This document shows positions 13,475 through 24,861 of a stretch of DNA of 64,000 bases, piece by piece. Both the position numbers and the translations under genes were made by a program. Positions within the stretch are counted from its first letter, which is position 1. Each line of letters opens with the position of its first letter. Below the pieces are notes generated by a model. It ran no database searches. It was not told the DNA's origin and worked only from the letters and a program-made list of their open reading frames with translations. This DNA comes from Rhexocercosporidium sp. MPI-PUGE-AT-0058 (taxonomy: Eukaryota > Ascomycota > Leotiomycetes > Helotiales): contig JAGTJL010000018.1 in assembly GCA_020746875.1 (NCBI GenBank), forward strand, positions 1,364,001 to 1,428,000, in the 5' to 3' direction.

Positions 13475-13630
13475 TTAAATCGATATCCACCAAAAAAAAA
13501 AAAAATTTGCTTTATGTTCACGGGCGTTTTGGACACTTGCCAGGTAATTGGCACTGGGAGAGAGAAAAATATTTTAGAACAAATTATTATTAGCAGACTA
13601 AGACAAAGAAAAACATTCTATATAATCCCA
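13475..13630. other. Short convergent intergenic region
   Basis: Holds the 3' ends of the ferric reductase (plus) and of the following unknown gene (minus). There is a run of 14 A at about 13491-13504 just after the reductase stop. No gene is seen. Confidence 0.5.
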
Positions 13631-14436
13631 TCAAATAATCTTCGCGATCCGCTCGCACGCTTCCTTCCGCTGCTTCCACCTTCCCACGTCCCGCTCCGCA
13701 GCTTCCACCTGCCGCACATATCGTCTATAGTTCCCCATGGGAAGAATCTTATGATCTCGAAGACGCTTTCCGTGCTTCTCTAGCGCGGTTTTTTGGAGGT
13801 TGTATAACCTAGTGATTGGTCAGCACATATATGCTTACCCTGTCATCAGTTCATGAAGAGGTGCACACGTACTTCTCTGATGCTTCAAAGCATTCTGACA
13901 TGCGGGTACGAGAGCTTCTACCACATCGACGGAAGTGCATAGTTGCCCTTTTGCTTTTGCGTGTTTTGCTTTCCTGGATTCTTTGAGTAGGCCGGAGGAG
14001 GATATCGCTGTTCTGGCTATGAGTCTGGCTGGTTCGTACTATTGCACTCTGTCAGTGACATATTTCTGGGGACTTTTGTTTTCATATTATGTAATACATA
14101 CCTCTGCGTTGAATACTCTGTGGCATTCTGCATTTATGGCGAGAAACTCATTTTTAGATTTGTTCACAAGTTTCTGAACATTTAGTCAGCAATTGGTACT
14201 TGGACGATAAACCAGGGGGGAGGTCCTACCGAAAACGTAGCGACGGAATCCAAAATGCTTTTCAGGTCTTCTTCAAATATTAAGTCGTCTTTGCAAACCT
14301 CTTCTTCTTCGATGTCCAATTCCAGTAACTCCAAGAGGTGATCTAGCACTTGAGGCTCATTACTCAAATATGAAGGATCGAAGTCTCTAGGTTTGGGGGT
14401 GCTTCTAGATGTATTCTCGTGGATATGGCTCGCCAA
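13631..14436 (-). CDS. Unknown multi-exon protein, 5' end interrupted
   Basis: I do not recognise the family. Four minus-strand exons can be read: 14436 (open) to 14230, 14173-14102, 14038-13869 and 13808-13631. Introns are 56, 63 and about 60 bp. The first two have good donors (GTAGGA, GTATGT), CTGAC-type branch sites and AG acceptors, and both join in phase 0. For the third, the consensus donor GTACGT would cause an early stop. The weaker GTGTGC four bases further on keeps the frame. The product is at least 200 residues: an acidic Leu-rich helix (LLELLELDIEEEE), then basic helical C-terminal sequence (YRRYVRQVEAAERDVGRWKQ), so probably mostly helical. No ATG exists at the 5' end; the frame opens directly into the palindromic insertion at 14437. 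Start and integrity are uncertain. Confidence 0.5.
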
Positions 14437-14647
14437 TTAATAAGTTATTAGAGATATTCTACGTAGAATAAAAGAACCTCAAAAGTTCTACAATAAGCCG
14501 TAGCTAAGCTACTTTCGGTAACGCTTCCGTTATCTAAGCATAATTCGGCTAGCGTAAAGTCACATGACTACTACGCAAGTAGTACTTGAGTACTACTCTA
14601 GAGTAGTAGAGTAGTTGAGTAGAGTAGAGTAGTAGGCACTACTCTAC
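14437..14647. repeat. Palindromic insertion-like sequence
   Basis: About 210 bp rich in short self-complementary runs, such as actactacgcaagtagtact, gagtactactctagagtagt and a longer imperfect hairpin (tagttgagtagagtag / ctactctactcaactc) at about 14608-14655. It separates two minus-strand coding-like segments (13631-14436 and 14648-14926). It may be a small MITE or a hairpin expansion inserted into a gene. I found no clear target duplication. Confidence 0.45.
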
Positions 14648-14926
14648 TCAACTCAACTCAGTCAACACACTGGATAAGAGAGTGCCTGATCTCCCTCTCC
14701 GCATTGGAGAAGGTCTCCCGCCATTTCGATTCTTCAAGCCAGTGGCAACACCGCAAAACTCATCCAGCTCCTCCAATAACTTCTCCCAATCTTGCTCCGC
14801 TCGCCAATCGTCGACCTCTCCTCCAGCGACATATCCCACTTCGAATTCAAACATGGGCATTGCTCGACTCTGCCTGAGCGCTGTTTTGGACCACATGTTC
14901 GATACTAGGATTGAAGATACACGCAA
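14648..14926 (-). CDS. Unknown ORF, possibly 5' part of the adjacent gene
   Basis: Open minus-strand frame of 92 codons without a proper ATG at its start (TTG at 14926; the first ATG in frame follows about ten codons later). It contains an acidic helical segment (DDWRAEQDWEKLLEELDEFC) of the same character as the exon at 14230-14436. I infer it could be the 5' exon of that gene, cut off by the palindromic sequence, but no homology or splice junction proves this. Confidence 0.25.
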   Translation of the reverse strand: MRVSSILVSNMWSKTALRQSRAMPMFEFEVGYVAGGEVDDWRAEQDWEKLLEELDEFCGVATGLKNRNGGRPSPMRRGRSGTLLSSVLTELS

Positions 14927-15828
14927 CGATGACTGACAATTGAAAGTGTCACATCGCCTTGATATATGTCCTCACTCCAAAATAGAAACTTATGCTCGGA
15001 AGGCGGATTAGAAGTGCTTACATATGAAAGAGAAAGATAACCATCCGCATTTTTATGCTGCTGTGGCTTTGTGCAGCGGTGACACAGTAAGATTGATGGC
15101 TTGGCAGCGCAGCTGAATACGTACTGGACCCTTCGAATTCAAATAATTTTCGGTTCGAAGCAGATCCCGTGAGGCTGAATTCGCTGCCACGTTTGCAAAG
15201 GCTATGCTCGACTTAGGAACTAGGTTATCGCTTTAATTAAACGCTCGCAACGTGGCGTCGAGTCTATTAATATTGGATGTAACCTGCTAACCGTCGGAGT
15301 TGCCCCTTTCAGCGCCTGAGGGCTGAGAACGGGAGGTTAGGAGTTCTCTCGGACTCGTCAGTGCAGTCCATACAAGTTTAATACTTGAGAATGTGATACT
15401 TCAATGGAATGAAATAGAGACATAATAACCTCGAAGAAGTCGAGGACCATTGAGCAGAAGCAGGCACGTGACTTCTCATGAAGTTTTCTAAAAAAAACCG
15501 CTTCACCCCGCAGTCCCGCTGCTAACTTAAGGTCCCAGATTTCTTTAGCTTCCTTCAGCAACAAGAATCTATTATGCTTAATCGAGATTGACTTCGAATA
15601 TCTTTGCCACTTATGACTTCTAGAATTCCTGCGGCGAGCCTGTGCGACTGGACCGGTCTTGCGCGCTTCCATTGATGTACGATGATGGAATTACCGCGAT
15701 GCTACCGCCTAGCTGAGTGCGCCAGCCCTAACCTGACATGAAGTCTTCCTCTTCGCATCTATATTAACTCGACAACTCAACTACTATCGAGAATCCTCCC
15801 TTTTACGATCCTCGAACCTAATCGAATA
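14927..15828. other. Mostly non-coding; one small unknown ORF
   Basis: Contains an ATG-initiated minus-strand ORF at 15358-15672 (104 codons, basic, with EARKTGPVAQARRRNSRSHK near the start) that I cannot assign; it may be chance or a transposon remnant. The last 100 bp (15740-15828) are the 5' flank of the NLR pseudogene that follows and are already TA-rich. Confidence 0.3.
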
Positions 15829-18535
15829 ATACGTCTGCTATAGTATAATAACGGGGGCGATATTAACGTGACGGAGTTCTTTAAAGGTAATATACTTAAG
15901 AAGTATATTATACTTTCGCATAAATAAAGAGTAAAGGAAGTTATTTTTAAGGATTTAATAAACGGCATAAGTAAAGATAAGGCTAGTTACGGCAAGATAC
16001 AGTTCTGCGGAGAGCAGGCGAGACGGGACGGCTTGCAATACTTTTAAGTAAATACGTATTATATTAATAATTCGAATAACATTAAGCTCGTAGGGGCTAT
16101 TAACTCGATGTTTCGCTAGTATTAAGATGCGACTAAGTGCTACGTTTATTTACTAAATGTTTCGCGGCCTCGAACCGGTTCGGCTAATAAGTTTAACGAG
16201 GACTAGGTATCGATATTCCGGAAAAGCAAATAGTTCAGACGAGGCTGGACTCTATAGGAGCTTATTGCGCTAGCATTAGTCGACTTCTTCTGCAAAGAAA
16301 GGGAGCTACTAAGCAATAAGGCCTCCTTAGAACGATATATTTACGAGGTAATAAGTATTCTAGCTTAAGCCCTTCGAGGGCGGCTTTTATTTAACTTCAG
16401 CGTTATTAAACGATTATCGTAAGCAGTAAGTCGTGAGACTTTTCGCTAAAAAGACAAAGTATACTCGCTATTAAGCATTTTTAATATTAATATGCCGCTT
16501 ATTTATAGCGAGGGAAAAGATAAGGCGATGCAGCGACTCCGAGAAGAGATTAAAAAGGCTTTTAAAAGTTAGGGTTCTCTTTTAATTATAAGTAATAATT
16601 AAAAGTAAAAGCACGCTAGTAAGGGGAAACTATTAATTATATTAAGATATAAGCGTAAGGACTTTTCAGTCACCTTCAGCCTCTCCAATGCTTTCGACAT
16701 CGAATACTTCGTAGCCCGGGAAGATAAGCTCTCGAGAATACATAAAGCACTTAAAGGCGATAGCTCCCGTCAAGAAGTTGTTTTGTAAAAGCTAAGGGGA
16801 ATCGGGAAGATATAACTTAATATTATATATATAAAGCGATACAAGGACGATTACTCGGTAATATTTTGGCTGAATATTAAAGATTAGGATTCTATGAAGC
16901 AGAGCTTTACTACGCTGGCTAAGCAGATATTAAGAAAATACTCGTCGGCTATTCCGGTTAGTAATTAAGAAACGAACTAAAACCTTAAGAAAAGTAATTG
17001 AGTTTATTAACGCGTAGCTAAGTTTACTTAATAATTTACGATAGCTTATGATCTACGATAACTATAATACTCTTAAAGTATTTAGCGGAATGAATCTTGC
17101 GGCTATAGATATTAAAAAGTTCCTTCCCGAGTCATATTAAGGGTTAGTTATTATTATAACGCGGTCCTCGGAAGTCAGAATAAGTTATTTTATCCAGATT
17201 CGAAAGCTGAGAAATGTAAATAACGGTCTAGAGATTCTGTTAACGGTATTAAAACGAGAAGGGCTAGCAATAAGTAAAGATGTTCTAGAACTAATATTAC
17301 CTTTTTAACGAACGCTAGCTCCCGGTGCTATAGAGCTTGCTAAGGAATTAAATAGATTTTCACTTGCACTTGCTATTACTGGAGCATACCTTAATTAAAC
17401 AGCTAGAAGTTCAGACTATCTTCGTTTGTATAAGGAGTCATAGGCGAGACTTATGAAGATAAGTCCTGAGTTGAGCTCGTATGAGGATCGAATACTGTAT
17501 TCGACATGGCAGATTTCTTTTAATAATATTAAATAGCGAAACCCCTTCTCCGCAACCCTTCTTCGCCTATAAGCATATTTTAACAATTAAGATCTTTAGC
17601 TCGAGCTTTTGCAATATAACGAATGCGATAGTTCTGAATAGCTACGAGAGCTCACTAAAGATGAATTGAGCTTCGACGGTGCGGTACGGGCCTTAAGTAA
17701 TTATAAGCTAATAGAGGTAGCCACGTCTTCACAGGAATCGACCGAATCTAAAGGGTATAATATTTATGAATGTATTTATTGTTAGATTATTCATACTCTA
17801 AATTAAGAATAAGATTACGATTTACTTAGCTTAGCTGTGAAATTTATAAGAGCATATGTCTTAAAAGAAACGGATAATCAGCCGTAGATAATATAACGTC
17901 GACTTCTTTTTTATGCAGCGAGATGCTCATATATATTTGTAAATAGCCTAGTAATAGACGATAAGTTAGCAAAGGATTGCTATAGCTTAAGATACTTCTA
18001 CGCCGACTAGGGCAAGCTCGTCGAGGCCGAGCAAATGTATCAGCGGGCGCTGCAAGGCTACGAGAAGGCATAAGGTCCGGAGCACACGTCGACGCTCTTT
18101 ACGGTCAACAAATTAAGGAACCTGTACAAAGACTAAGGCAAGCTCGACCTAGCCGAGCAAATATACTAGCGGGCGCTATAAGGCTACGAGAAGGCGATCG
18201 GTCCAGAAAATATCATTACTTATATCCTAGCGCTAAACACAATTTATAGTTCGGCTATCTCTTTAAACTTTAAGCCGATATAACGAAAGCCAGGATTATA
18301 TTTGCTAAAGCGTTATATAAGTACGAGCAGGTTTTCGGACCCGAATATACTAAATCCAAGACTTTGCGGGATAAATTGTATATTTTAAATGCTATAGTTA
18401 AGAATAAGGCCCTAGTAAGAATAGAAGAGCATACAAAGAACGTGCTAACAGGATCGGCGCCTGGTATTAATAAGCTTCCCTTAATATTAAAGCGGCACAA
18501 GCTGCTTCGAAAGCTTGGCCTGAGGTCCCGTAGTT
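15829..18535 (+). pseudogene. HET/NB-ARC/TPR NLR gene killed by RIP
   Basis: Reads on the plus strand as a vegetative-incompatibility type NLR. The likely original start is at 15829, where ATG is now ATA (ATA CGT CTG CTA TAG). The HET domain follows: KYIILSHK, then about 15990 FCGEQARRDGLQYF, about 16090 LVGAINSMFR, about 16235 RRGWTL.ELIALALVDFF. A NB-ARC P-loop relic (EVVL..LRGIGKI) is at about 16775-16815, with YKDDYSVIFWLN just after. A Walker-B/ARC region and LPLALA-like helices lie around 17000-17400. The end holds TPRs of about 42 residues (MYQRALQGYEKA, then LAEQIY.RALQGYEKAIGPE) at 18025-18240. Nearly all breaks are TAG/TAA at expected Trp/Gln. Known proteins of this architecture trigger cell death on non-self contact. 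This copy cannot be translated. Confidence 0.85.
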
Positions 18536-21143
18536 AACCAGTAGTACAACAGCGACCGCCTTATGTATAATAAGTCCTTTCTGCATATTTACATATTATG
18601 AATAATTTCCTAAATTAATAAAGGATCTTGCGAACGAATAACTTAAACAGCATATCTCGTCTAGATAATTCACGCCCCCAAAGCTTCCTTATTCCTACCG
18701 TAACACCACTCTCTGCAGGTTCGATTATTATCTCCCCATTCGTTCCGTTCTCTACTCTCGCTAGATTGTGATATTCTGTTCGTGTGTGTATGTATCCCCG
18801 TACATGCACGCTGTACACCGCCGTCTTAAGAAGATGCAGCCAGGAATTGGACTCGTAAGCCAATTGCTTCTGAAATTTGGGGCAATCGTCCTCTCAAAAC
18901 CATGCCCGCCGTCAGGCACTGGCACAGGTCTGCGAAATGCGTGTCGATGTCGCTGCTCGTAAAGTAACTCGGTCGAAGAGAGTGTTTAGGTTAGTATAGA
19001 AGTAAGGACGGTTGGGTGATAGCGACGTTAGCGACATTACGTGCCTCTATTATCAGCATCTAGGTCACCGTGCTTGATGAAGCTGTGACTGTAAAAGTTA
19101 AGGTTCTGTTTAAAAAAGGATATTGAGGTCTAATAGCGAAGCCTCACGTTAATTACGAGCCATAAGCTTACCTGTTGACAAGCAGAACGGAATTTGCGGG
19201 AGGTGCGGGGTCAGTCCCCTCTAGCCGAGAATCGTTAGTTCCGTCGATGAGAAGTACCGAACCGTATCCGATTTGGCGGTGCAGCGACTTTTAGCGTCAT
19301 TTTCAAAAGAGTCCCCTTTTGCGAAGCCACATAACTTGGCCTCACAACGTTCTAAAAGAGAACTTGTTTGATGAAGATATATGATTTGGAAGCAGCTATA
19401 TCTATTTCTAAACTTTGTTTTCGTATATTCGCACATTTGTTTGCGATGCAACCCCCTCACCTTTTCGCGCTAAAAGTCGCAGGCGAATCACCGCCAAATC
19501 GGATAGCGGCCCTGCAACTGTTTAAGCGCCACAGCAGCCACAAAGCTTATCATGGTCTCGGACTAAAAATAATCGATCTGAAGCCCAGATAAGATATTTT
19601 AAAGTGCGTAAAGGATAATATAAGACTATCGGTATGGCTGTGGCAGAGAACTCGAACTAAAGCTTAAACGGAAGCCTCGTATCAATCAGGCGAAAGGGAG
19701 ACGATGCGAATATTAAATTTTCTTCAGAAAGGGTCAAATAACTATTAATATAATACGGCTGATCACTTCTTTTAATAGATTTATAAGTTGGTATGGAATT
19801 TGAATTACGTGAAGTCTAAGTACCTCTCTTTTTCTCGGCACATAGGGTTTCTCGGCACGCAGGGAGGGACGTTATTACCGTTGTGTTGTGCTAGGTTGAG
19901 ACGGGGGCGGGGAAGGGGGGAGGGGGGAAGGGGGAGCAATACAGCAAACATCACTCGCTTAGCTTGCGAATCAAAGAATGAACATTTCACAAAAATTTCC
20001 TAGACTGCACATGTGTAGAAGTTCATTTGGTTTTGACTTTATGCCTTTGCTACAACGGCACATAAGCCCGCAGCTGCAGTGCTGACCGTTTCATTCTATC
20101 CCCTCCATCTCACAAATGCTTTGGCAGGAAAGTCGAATTGAATTGTCTCCTCATTCCACTCGTGCTACTCGTGGAAGGACCGCTGTGCCTAACTCCAACT
20201 CATTCATTGTCCCTTCTTTCTCTAATGATCTGATCGTGGGCTTCAAAAGCCATGATGCGGCTGAGTTTGATCCCCAGGGCCGCGGATATGCTCTTGGATT
20301 TTCGCGAGTATTCTCTCGAGGCCACCCGCATCCGAAGCATTCAGATCGAAAGGACAAGTTGCCATACTGACAAGGAAGCAGTTGGCAGTCAGGCGCTCAT
20401 CGTCGATGTTTTGGAGTGTGACTTGCTTCATACCGAGGATTTGGCGTCGCAGGATTTTCTTGTAGGACTGTTGTGCTGTTTGAGATTGTGAGGGCTCGGT
20501 TGATCAGAATGTGATTTTTGTTATATCTTCAAATTCAGAGAAGACTCAAGGTGATGTCGGATGCCGATCTTTATAGAGAGTACAGGCCTATGATACTTGC
20601 GCCAACTGAAAAAGTTGCTGCCAGAACAAATTCTTGTTTCTTTGATTTCCGTAGGATGAATATTCAGATTGAATCAACCACAAACATCCTCTTCAAAGGG
20701 CCCCGGAAATTCTACGACTTCTTTGTTCGTCGAAAACGAGACCCTTGGATGATACTAGCCATGACTATTTCCTCTTACAAGAACGCATGTGATCCTATGC
20801 TCTGTTACCCAATAAACGTTCGTTGTGGGTGTCAGAGCAACAAGATGCTTTTCAGGCTGATCTCAGGCTGATCGCAACCTTGCCACCCTCTTCTTTGTGA
20901 GCTTTGAGGCTGCGCTCAGACGATTGTGTTTTGGCTTTCTTTGATCAGCATTCCAGTAATGTCTAGTCGTTCACCGGTTGACGAGTGCCCCTGAGAACCC
21001 CCAAGCATCACATAGACCACATGGGAAAGCCGCAGGAGTCTCGCAGCAGCCAACAACACCCACATTCTTGACTTGACCAATCGCTTTATACTTCATGCCT
21101 CTTTCAAATAAATTTGACGTCCAGAAATCTTTCCGGATTAAGC
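18536..21143. other. 2.6 kb without a supported gene
   Basis: Composition alternates between normal and mildly TA-rich. Several ORFs of 60-117 codons exist; the longest is plus-strand 20518-20871, with FRRMNIQIESTTNILFKGPR inside. None has domain features or consistent splice signals that I can defend. A G-rich purine run lies at 19899-19937 (listed separately). The final bases are the 5' flank of the phosphotransferase gene. Confidence 0.4.
19899..19937 (+). repeat. G-run tract with G-quadruplex potential
   Basis: Six or more runs of three or more G within about 40 bases (gggggcggggaaggggggag followed by ggggaaggggg). This meets the usual pattern for an intramolecular G-quadruplex on the plus strand. 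It lies in a gene-free interval, so any role is unknown. Confidence 0.5.
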
Positions 21144-22528
21144 ATGGCGAGAACGGCCTTGCCAAGTCCCTTCTTTGTGAAAGTGGGGAAGGAAATTGTT
21201 AAAGCAATGGGAGATCCTAACTGGGTCAGAATTATGAGTCAATTCTGCCGACACCTTCACAATCACAGCAAAATGAGTAACATCGCTTTGAACTACGAGG
21301 ATTATTCTCATGCAGAAAAGTTATATCCCGATCTACTGTTTATACCAGAAAGTGGGTTTATCTCCCTAGCCGATAGGGAAAAACGCAAAGATCTCCAGCA
21401 CTGGATAGATGAATCGCAAGAGAAAGAGAAAGCAAAAGTCTTGTGTTGGTCCTGTGGTTGGAGCGCTTTTGATGAAATGTATGCCGAATATGGGTCGCGT
21501 ATTAGGATTGTCCATACTTCCCGGAATATTGGCCTGTGGCAAATTGGCTCTAGGTGGATGGTTCGCGATCAACCTAACGATGCATCGGTCGGGAATGACT
21601 TTATAACGCAAGAATTCCTGAGGAACCAGGCGGGACTCAGTATACCGCTTTTAAAAGAGATGCGACTTCTGAGCGCACCAACAGATCCAGTCTGTCTTAC
21701 CTTGATGTCTCGGGCCCAAGGAGTGGGTCTAAATACAATTTGGGCTAGTCTCTCTACGGAGCAAAAGAAGAGCTATAGCGATCAACTCACTCGTGCTATG
21801 AAGCAATGGCGGCAGTTCACCTCGTCGGGGGGCGCTATGAAGGTTGATGGCAGCCTCCTCGACGATGGAATCATTGGAGCATGCCCTACTCGACAAAGCC
21901 CTACCTGCAAGAAGGTCGGCCGTACAAATGACCAATGGTTCAAAAATATCGAGAAGGAGCTTCGTTTTGGACTCTCGCTTATATATGGAACAAAGGATTC
22001 AGCTGTCATCGAGGCGAAGCTTCAAAAACTGAAAGATAACTTCCCGAAAGCCGAGCCGTACGTATTAAGTCATTGCGACCTTAACTTCAGCAATATTATA
22101 GTTCATGATGGCAAGATCGAAGCTATTATCGATTGGGAATTCGCCGGATACTTGCCCTGGTGGGTAGAGCGCTGGTACGCAGGGTACCAAGACCGCGATT
22201 TGTTTGCTCCACTCTGGCTCGAACTCGATAGGATGGACAGCGTTACATTCATGAATGAGGTCGCCAAGCCAGTGCAAGCTGTGATCAGTGCCTATCGAGC
22301 CGGTATTTCAAGACCAAACGTCTTGCATCCTAAATCCCGCTGGGCCAGGCCGGGGTTTTGCTCTTGCAAGGTTAGTGTTTTCAAGTCCATATTTCAACAT
22401 CATAGAGTTCCTTTTTTTGATCCTCGCTCCTGAGACAAGAAACATGCTAATATCATGATCAGCCATACGCGGGATATTTCTCATCCCCAATGCTTGGGAA
22501 TAAACTCGAGCACAAGTTCAATTACTAG
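21144..22528 (+). CDS. APH-family (protein-kinase-like) phosphotransferase
   Basis: Fungal member of the aminoglycoside-phosphotransferase/choline-kinase fold, which transfers the ATP gamma-phosphate to an unknown small substrate. The start is the ATG at 21144 (MARTALPSP); the frame is open earlier only from a TTG. Exon 1 is 21144-22370. The intron is 22371-22462 (GTTAGT, branch GCTAAT, acceptor CAG). Exon 2 is 22463-22528, restoring the usual C terminus PYAGYFSSP before TAG, about 430 residues in all. The catalytic loop HCDLNFSNI (HxDxxxxN, about residues 310-318) and the Mg-binding IDWEFAGYLPWWVE (Asp about 330) are intact. Also visible is LTLMSRAQGVGLNTIW, the hinge-like region common in fungal homologues. 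Family proteins of this type are numerous and mostly uncharacterised; antibiotic resistance should not be assumed. No RIP damage, so likely functional. Confidence 0.85.
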
Positions 22529-23571
22529 TTGATGCCTTTGGGATGTATAATTTGGGATCTGCTCGGCCTTGATAGAAAGGCGGCCAACGGTATTCATTAC
22601 GTGAGGTGGGGTTTTCAATCGGCGAAAGTGAAGCCAGACCGGAGTTTCTCGGATCTCATACGTACATACTACATCTATAGAGTCTGCACTGTTTGTTCTC
22701 AAAATCTATCGAACGTTTCCGACTCTTTCGCAAAATAATGTGATGCATATTGTCGTGAACCTCAAGAAAATTCTGCGGACTCTAGAGCCACTAGATTTGT
22801 TGCAAGCACTCAGGTTGACACAAGATCTGTCACTGTCACCACCAATACCAAACACTCATCGCGACATGTGGAGCTGCGCCTATCACCAAAGTAATGCTAA
22901 GCCATGACTGCAGAGACCTCAGACCTATGTCAGCCACACAGTCTGCCCCAGACTTCCGTGATATCTTGATTCCAGGAAAGGGCAGTAGAGTTCTATCCAG
23001 TGCACAAAGTCGAACACACCTCAGGTATTAAAATGCAGTAAACATCACTCGCTTAGCTCCCCACGGTGAGAACTGAGGACCAGTCCGACGGACCTACTTC
23101 CCACAAGGCAGCTATCGTAATCGCACTGCACTTTTGTGAAACATGGATGATCTCGATGTTGGCAGGTTCTGGCTCTCTCGTCGGTGCGAAGGGCCCCGCA
23201 GAGGGCTCAGCTGCGCAACAGCGCAGGAGCTTACCCTTGAGGAGCTCTTGAATTTTGTCTCTTCGGTGGTCAGTATATCTCCGAACGCCTTAGCCGGACT
23301 TCTGCTACAGTATTGCGAAAGACAGGTACTGTTAGAGACAAGATATAGTAGAGCTCCGGACGGATCGTCAACATCGGAGTAGTCGACTTCGTCTTCAGCC
23401 CCATCCACTGCTACTATACCTGCTCTATCCTCTATATTTGATCTGCTTATCCATTTGCTGTACACATGAGCAGGCTGATAGTCATCGCTGCCAGTAGTAA
23501 CATTTCTATCCACAACATGACCAAGGCTTAAAGAGCTGGCATGTCCACTGACGATTCTAGAGCAGATTTAG
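22529..23571. other. 1 kb without a supported gene
   Basis: Short ORFs on both strands (largest minus-strand 23112-23513, 133 codons, low complexity and without ATG-context or domain support) look like shadows. Nothing convincing is seen. Confidence 0.4.
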
Positions 23572-23850
23572 GCATATGCCCCAAGATGAGCGAGATAAGT
23601 GCCGGGAAGGGGGTGGGGTGTATAACCTTCTTGAATTTAAGCGTATGCAGATTTAAGCATATGTCCTAAGACAGGCGTCGGCGGTAGGGACGCTGTTTTA
23701 CAGAATTAATTTAAGGATATGCAGATTTAAATATATGCCCTTATAATAAGTATTAGGAAGAGCGGGATTTGAAGTGCAATCTTCTTGATTTTGGGCATAT
23801 GCAGATTTAAGCATATGCCGCCGAGGCAAGTATCTGGAGAGTTTTTTTAG
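23572..23850 (+). repeat. Diverged tandem repeat, four units of about 75-80 bp
   Basis: Each unit begins with gcagatttaagcatatg or a close variant, at 23572, 23647, 23721 and 23801 (spacing 75, 74 and 80 bp). The headers differ mainly by C-to-T/G-to-A changes, and the bodies have diverged further. The core gcatatgc is palindromic. No coding function is apparent. Confidence 0.7.
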
Positions 23851-23933
23851 GCTCGTTTAACCTCGGCAACTTCCCAAATAGGAAGTGAATAGCCCAGGCT
23901 GGAAATGAGGCTCTGGAAGCTCTAAACCGTCAC
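23851..23933 (+). repeat. 83-bp dispersed repeat, copy 1 (inverted partner at 58128)
   Basis: The sequence from gctcgtttaacctcgg to aaaccgtcac matches, on the opposite strand, 58128-58210 along its whole length with only a few mismatches. Similarity stops sharply at both ends in both copies. It includes a small hairpin (cttcccaaataggaag). The pair is 34 kb apart in inverted orientation, tail-in, as terminal inverted repeats would be, but it could equally be two independent insertions of a short repeat. Confidence 0.75.
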
Positions 23934-24106
23934 AGCATTGATTGGAGTAATCATACTCCAAATCTTCTATTGCAAGTGGTTTGCATCCGCTCCTGACCCC
24001 GGTGCCACTCAAGGACGACAATCCCACGCATTTCCACGCATCCGAGGCTACCATCCCTGAGACTAGCATACGCTTGGAGGCTGCGCCCCAGGAGACAGGT
24101 ACAGTA

Positions 24107-24859
24107 ACGTCCCACCCCACCATTCCGACCACCATTTTACACCAAAACTCACCACTTTAAATAATTAATATTTATATCATTTATTAGTGAAATAAGCTAA
24201 AATTCAAGATTTAGAATATTTTTAATAAGATCTTTTAGAAAATAGTAATTTTAATCATTTCATATTACATTGTATTACAAACTAAGTATTTAAAGTTCAA
24301 AGTCTTTCTCTCATACAAATTTGGTATGAAAATGGTTTTTCTTATTTTTGTAATAACTTTCTTTATTATTGATAAAAGAACTTGAAACTTAAATTAAAGC
24401 ATATTTTATATAGTAAAACAAGCTTCCCGAGTTTGAAGTTGATGCTATTAGTAATAGTTATATAATTAAGTAAAATATAAAGCACTATATAAAAAATTTG
24501 TATGGGGTAAATTAATTGCTTAATAGAAAGTAACTACTAATACAATTACTTTAAAACTTTTAACAATATAAGGCTCATAGCTAATCCTTACGTGCTTTAA
24601 GTTTTGTATGATTATATTCATTATTCAAGAAGTTATTAGTAAGTGGTTTTTGACTTTTTTGTATGTAAAAACTTAAATTTAATATTATGTAATAATTTAT
24701 GATTTAAATTATATTTGCTCCTGTAATCTTAGTCTTTAACAGCTAATAAATATAAGTATAAAAATTTATAAAGTTTTATTAATCCGTTGTAAAGATATTA
24801 GCACCTTAAAAACGCTGTTCTTGGTGTAAAAGGGTGGTCGGAATGGTGGGGTGGGACGT
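24107..24859. mobile_element. 753-bp MITE with 39-bp terminal inverted repeats
   Basis: The left end acgtcccaccccaccattcc... (24107-24145) is the reverse complement of the right end (24821-24859) with one mismatch in 39. Both ends are flanked by TA (24105-24106 and 24860-24861), the target duplication of Tc1/mariner-type elements. The interior is about 670 bp of AT-rich sequence with no ORF, so the element is non-autonomous. The near-perfect ends suggest either recent insertion or escape from RIP, although the interior is AT-rich. Confidence 0.85.
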
Positions 24860-24861
24860 TA

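Noticed and set aside
15140..15200. Possible tRNA-like B-box (ggttcgaagcagatccc)
   Set aside because: No A-box at the right distance and no cloverleaf could be drawn. I found no convincing tRNA, rRNA or snRNA gene in the window.
21114..21143. Upstream extension of the phosphotransferase ORF
   Set aside because: Opens with TTG; the first ATG at 21144 starts a sensible N terminus, and the extension has no conserved feature.
22529..22738. 69-codon plus-strand ORF directly after the phosphotransferase
   Set aside because: It begins only one base after the true stop in exon 2 and has no independent support.
23572..23850. CRISPR array
   Set aside because: Repeat headers are only about 17 bp, spacing is 75-80 bp with related, decaying bodies, no cas-like genes exist, and the host is eukaryotic.
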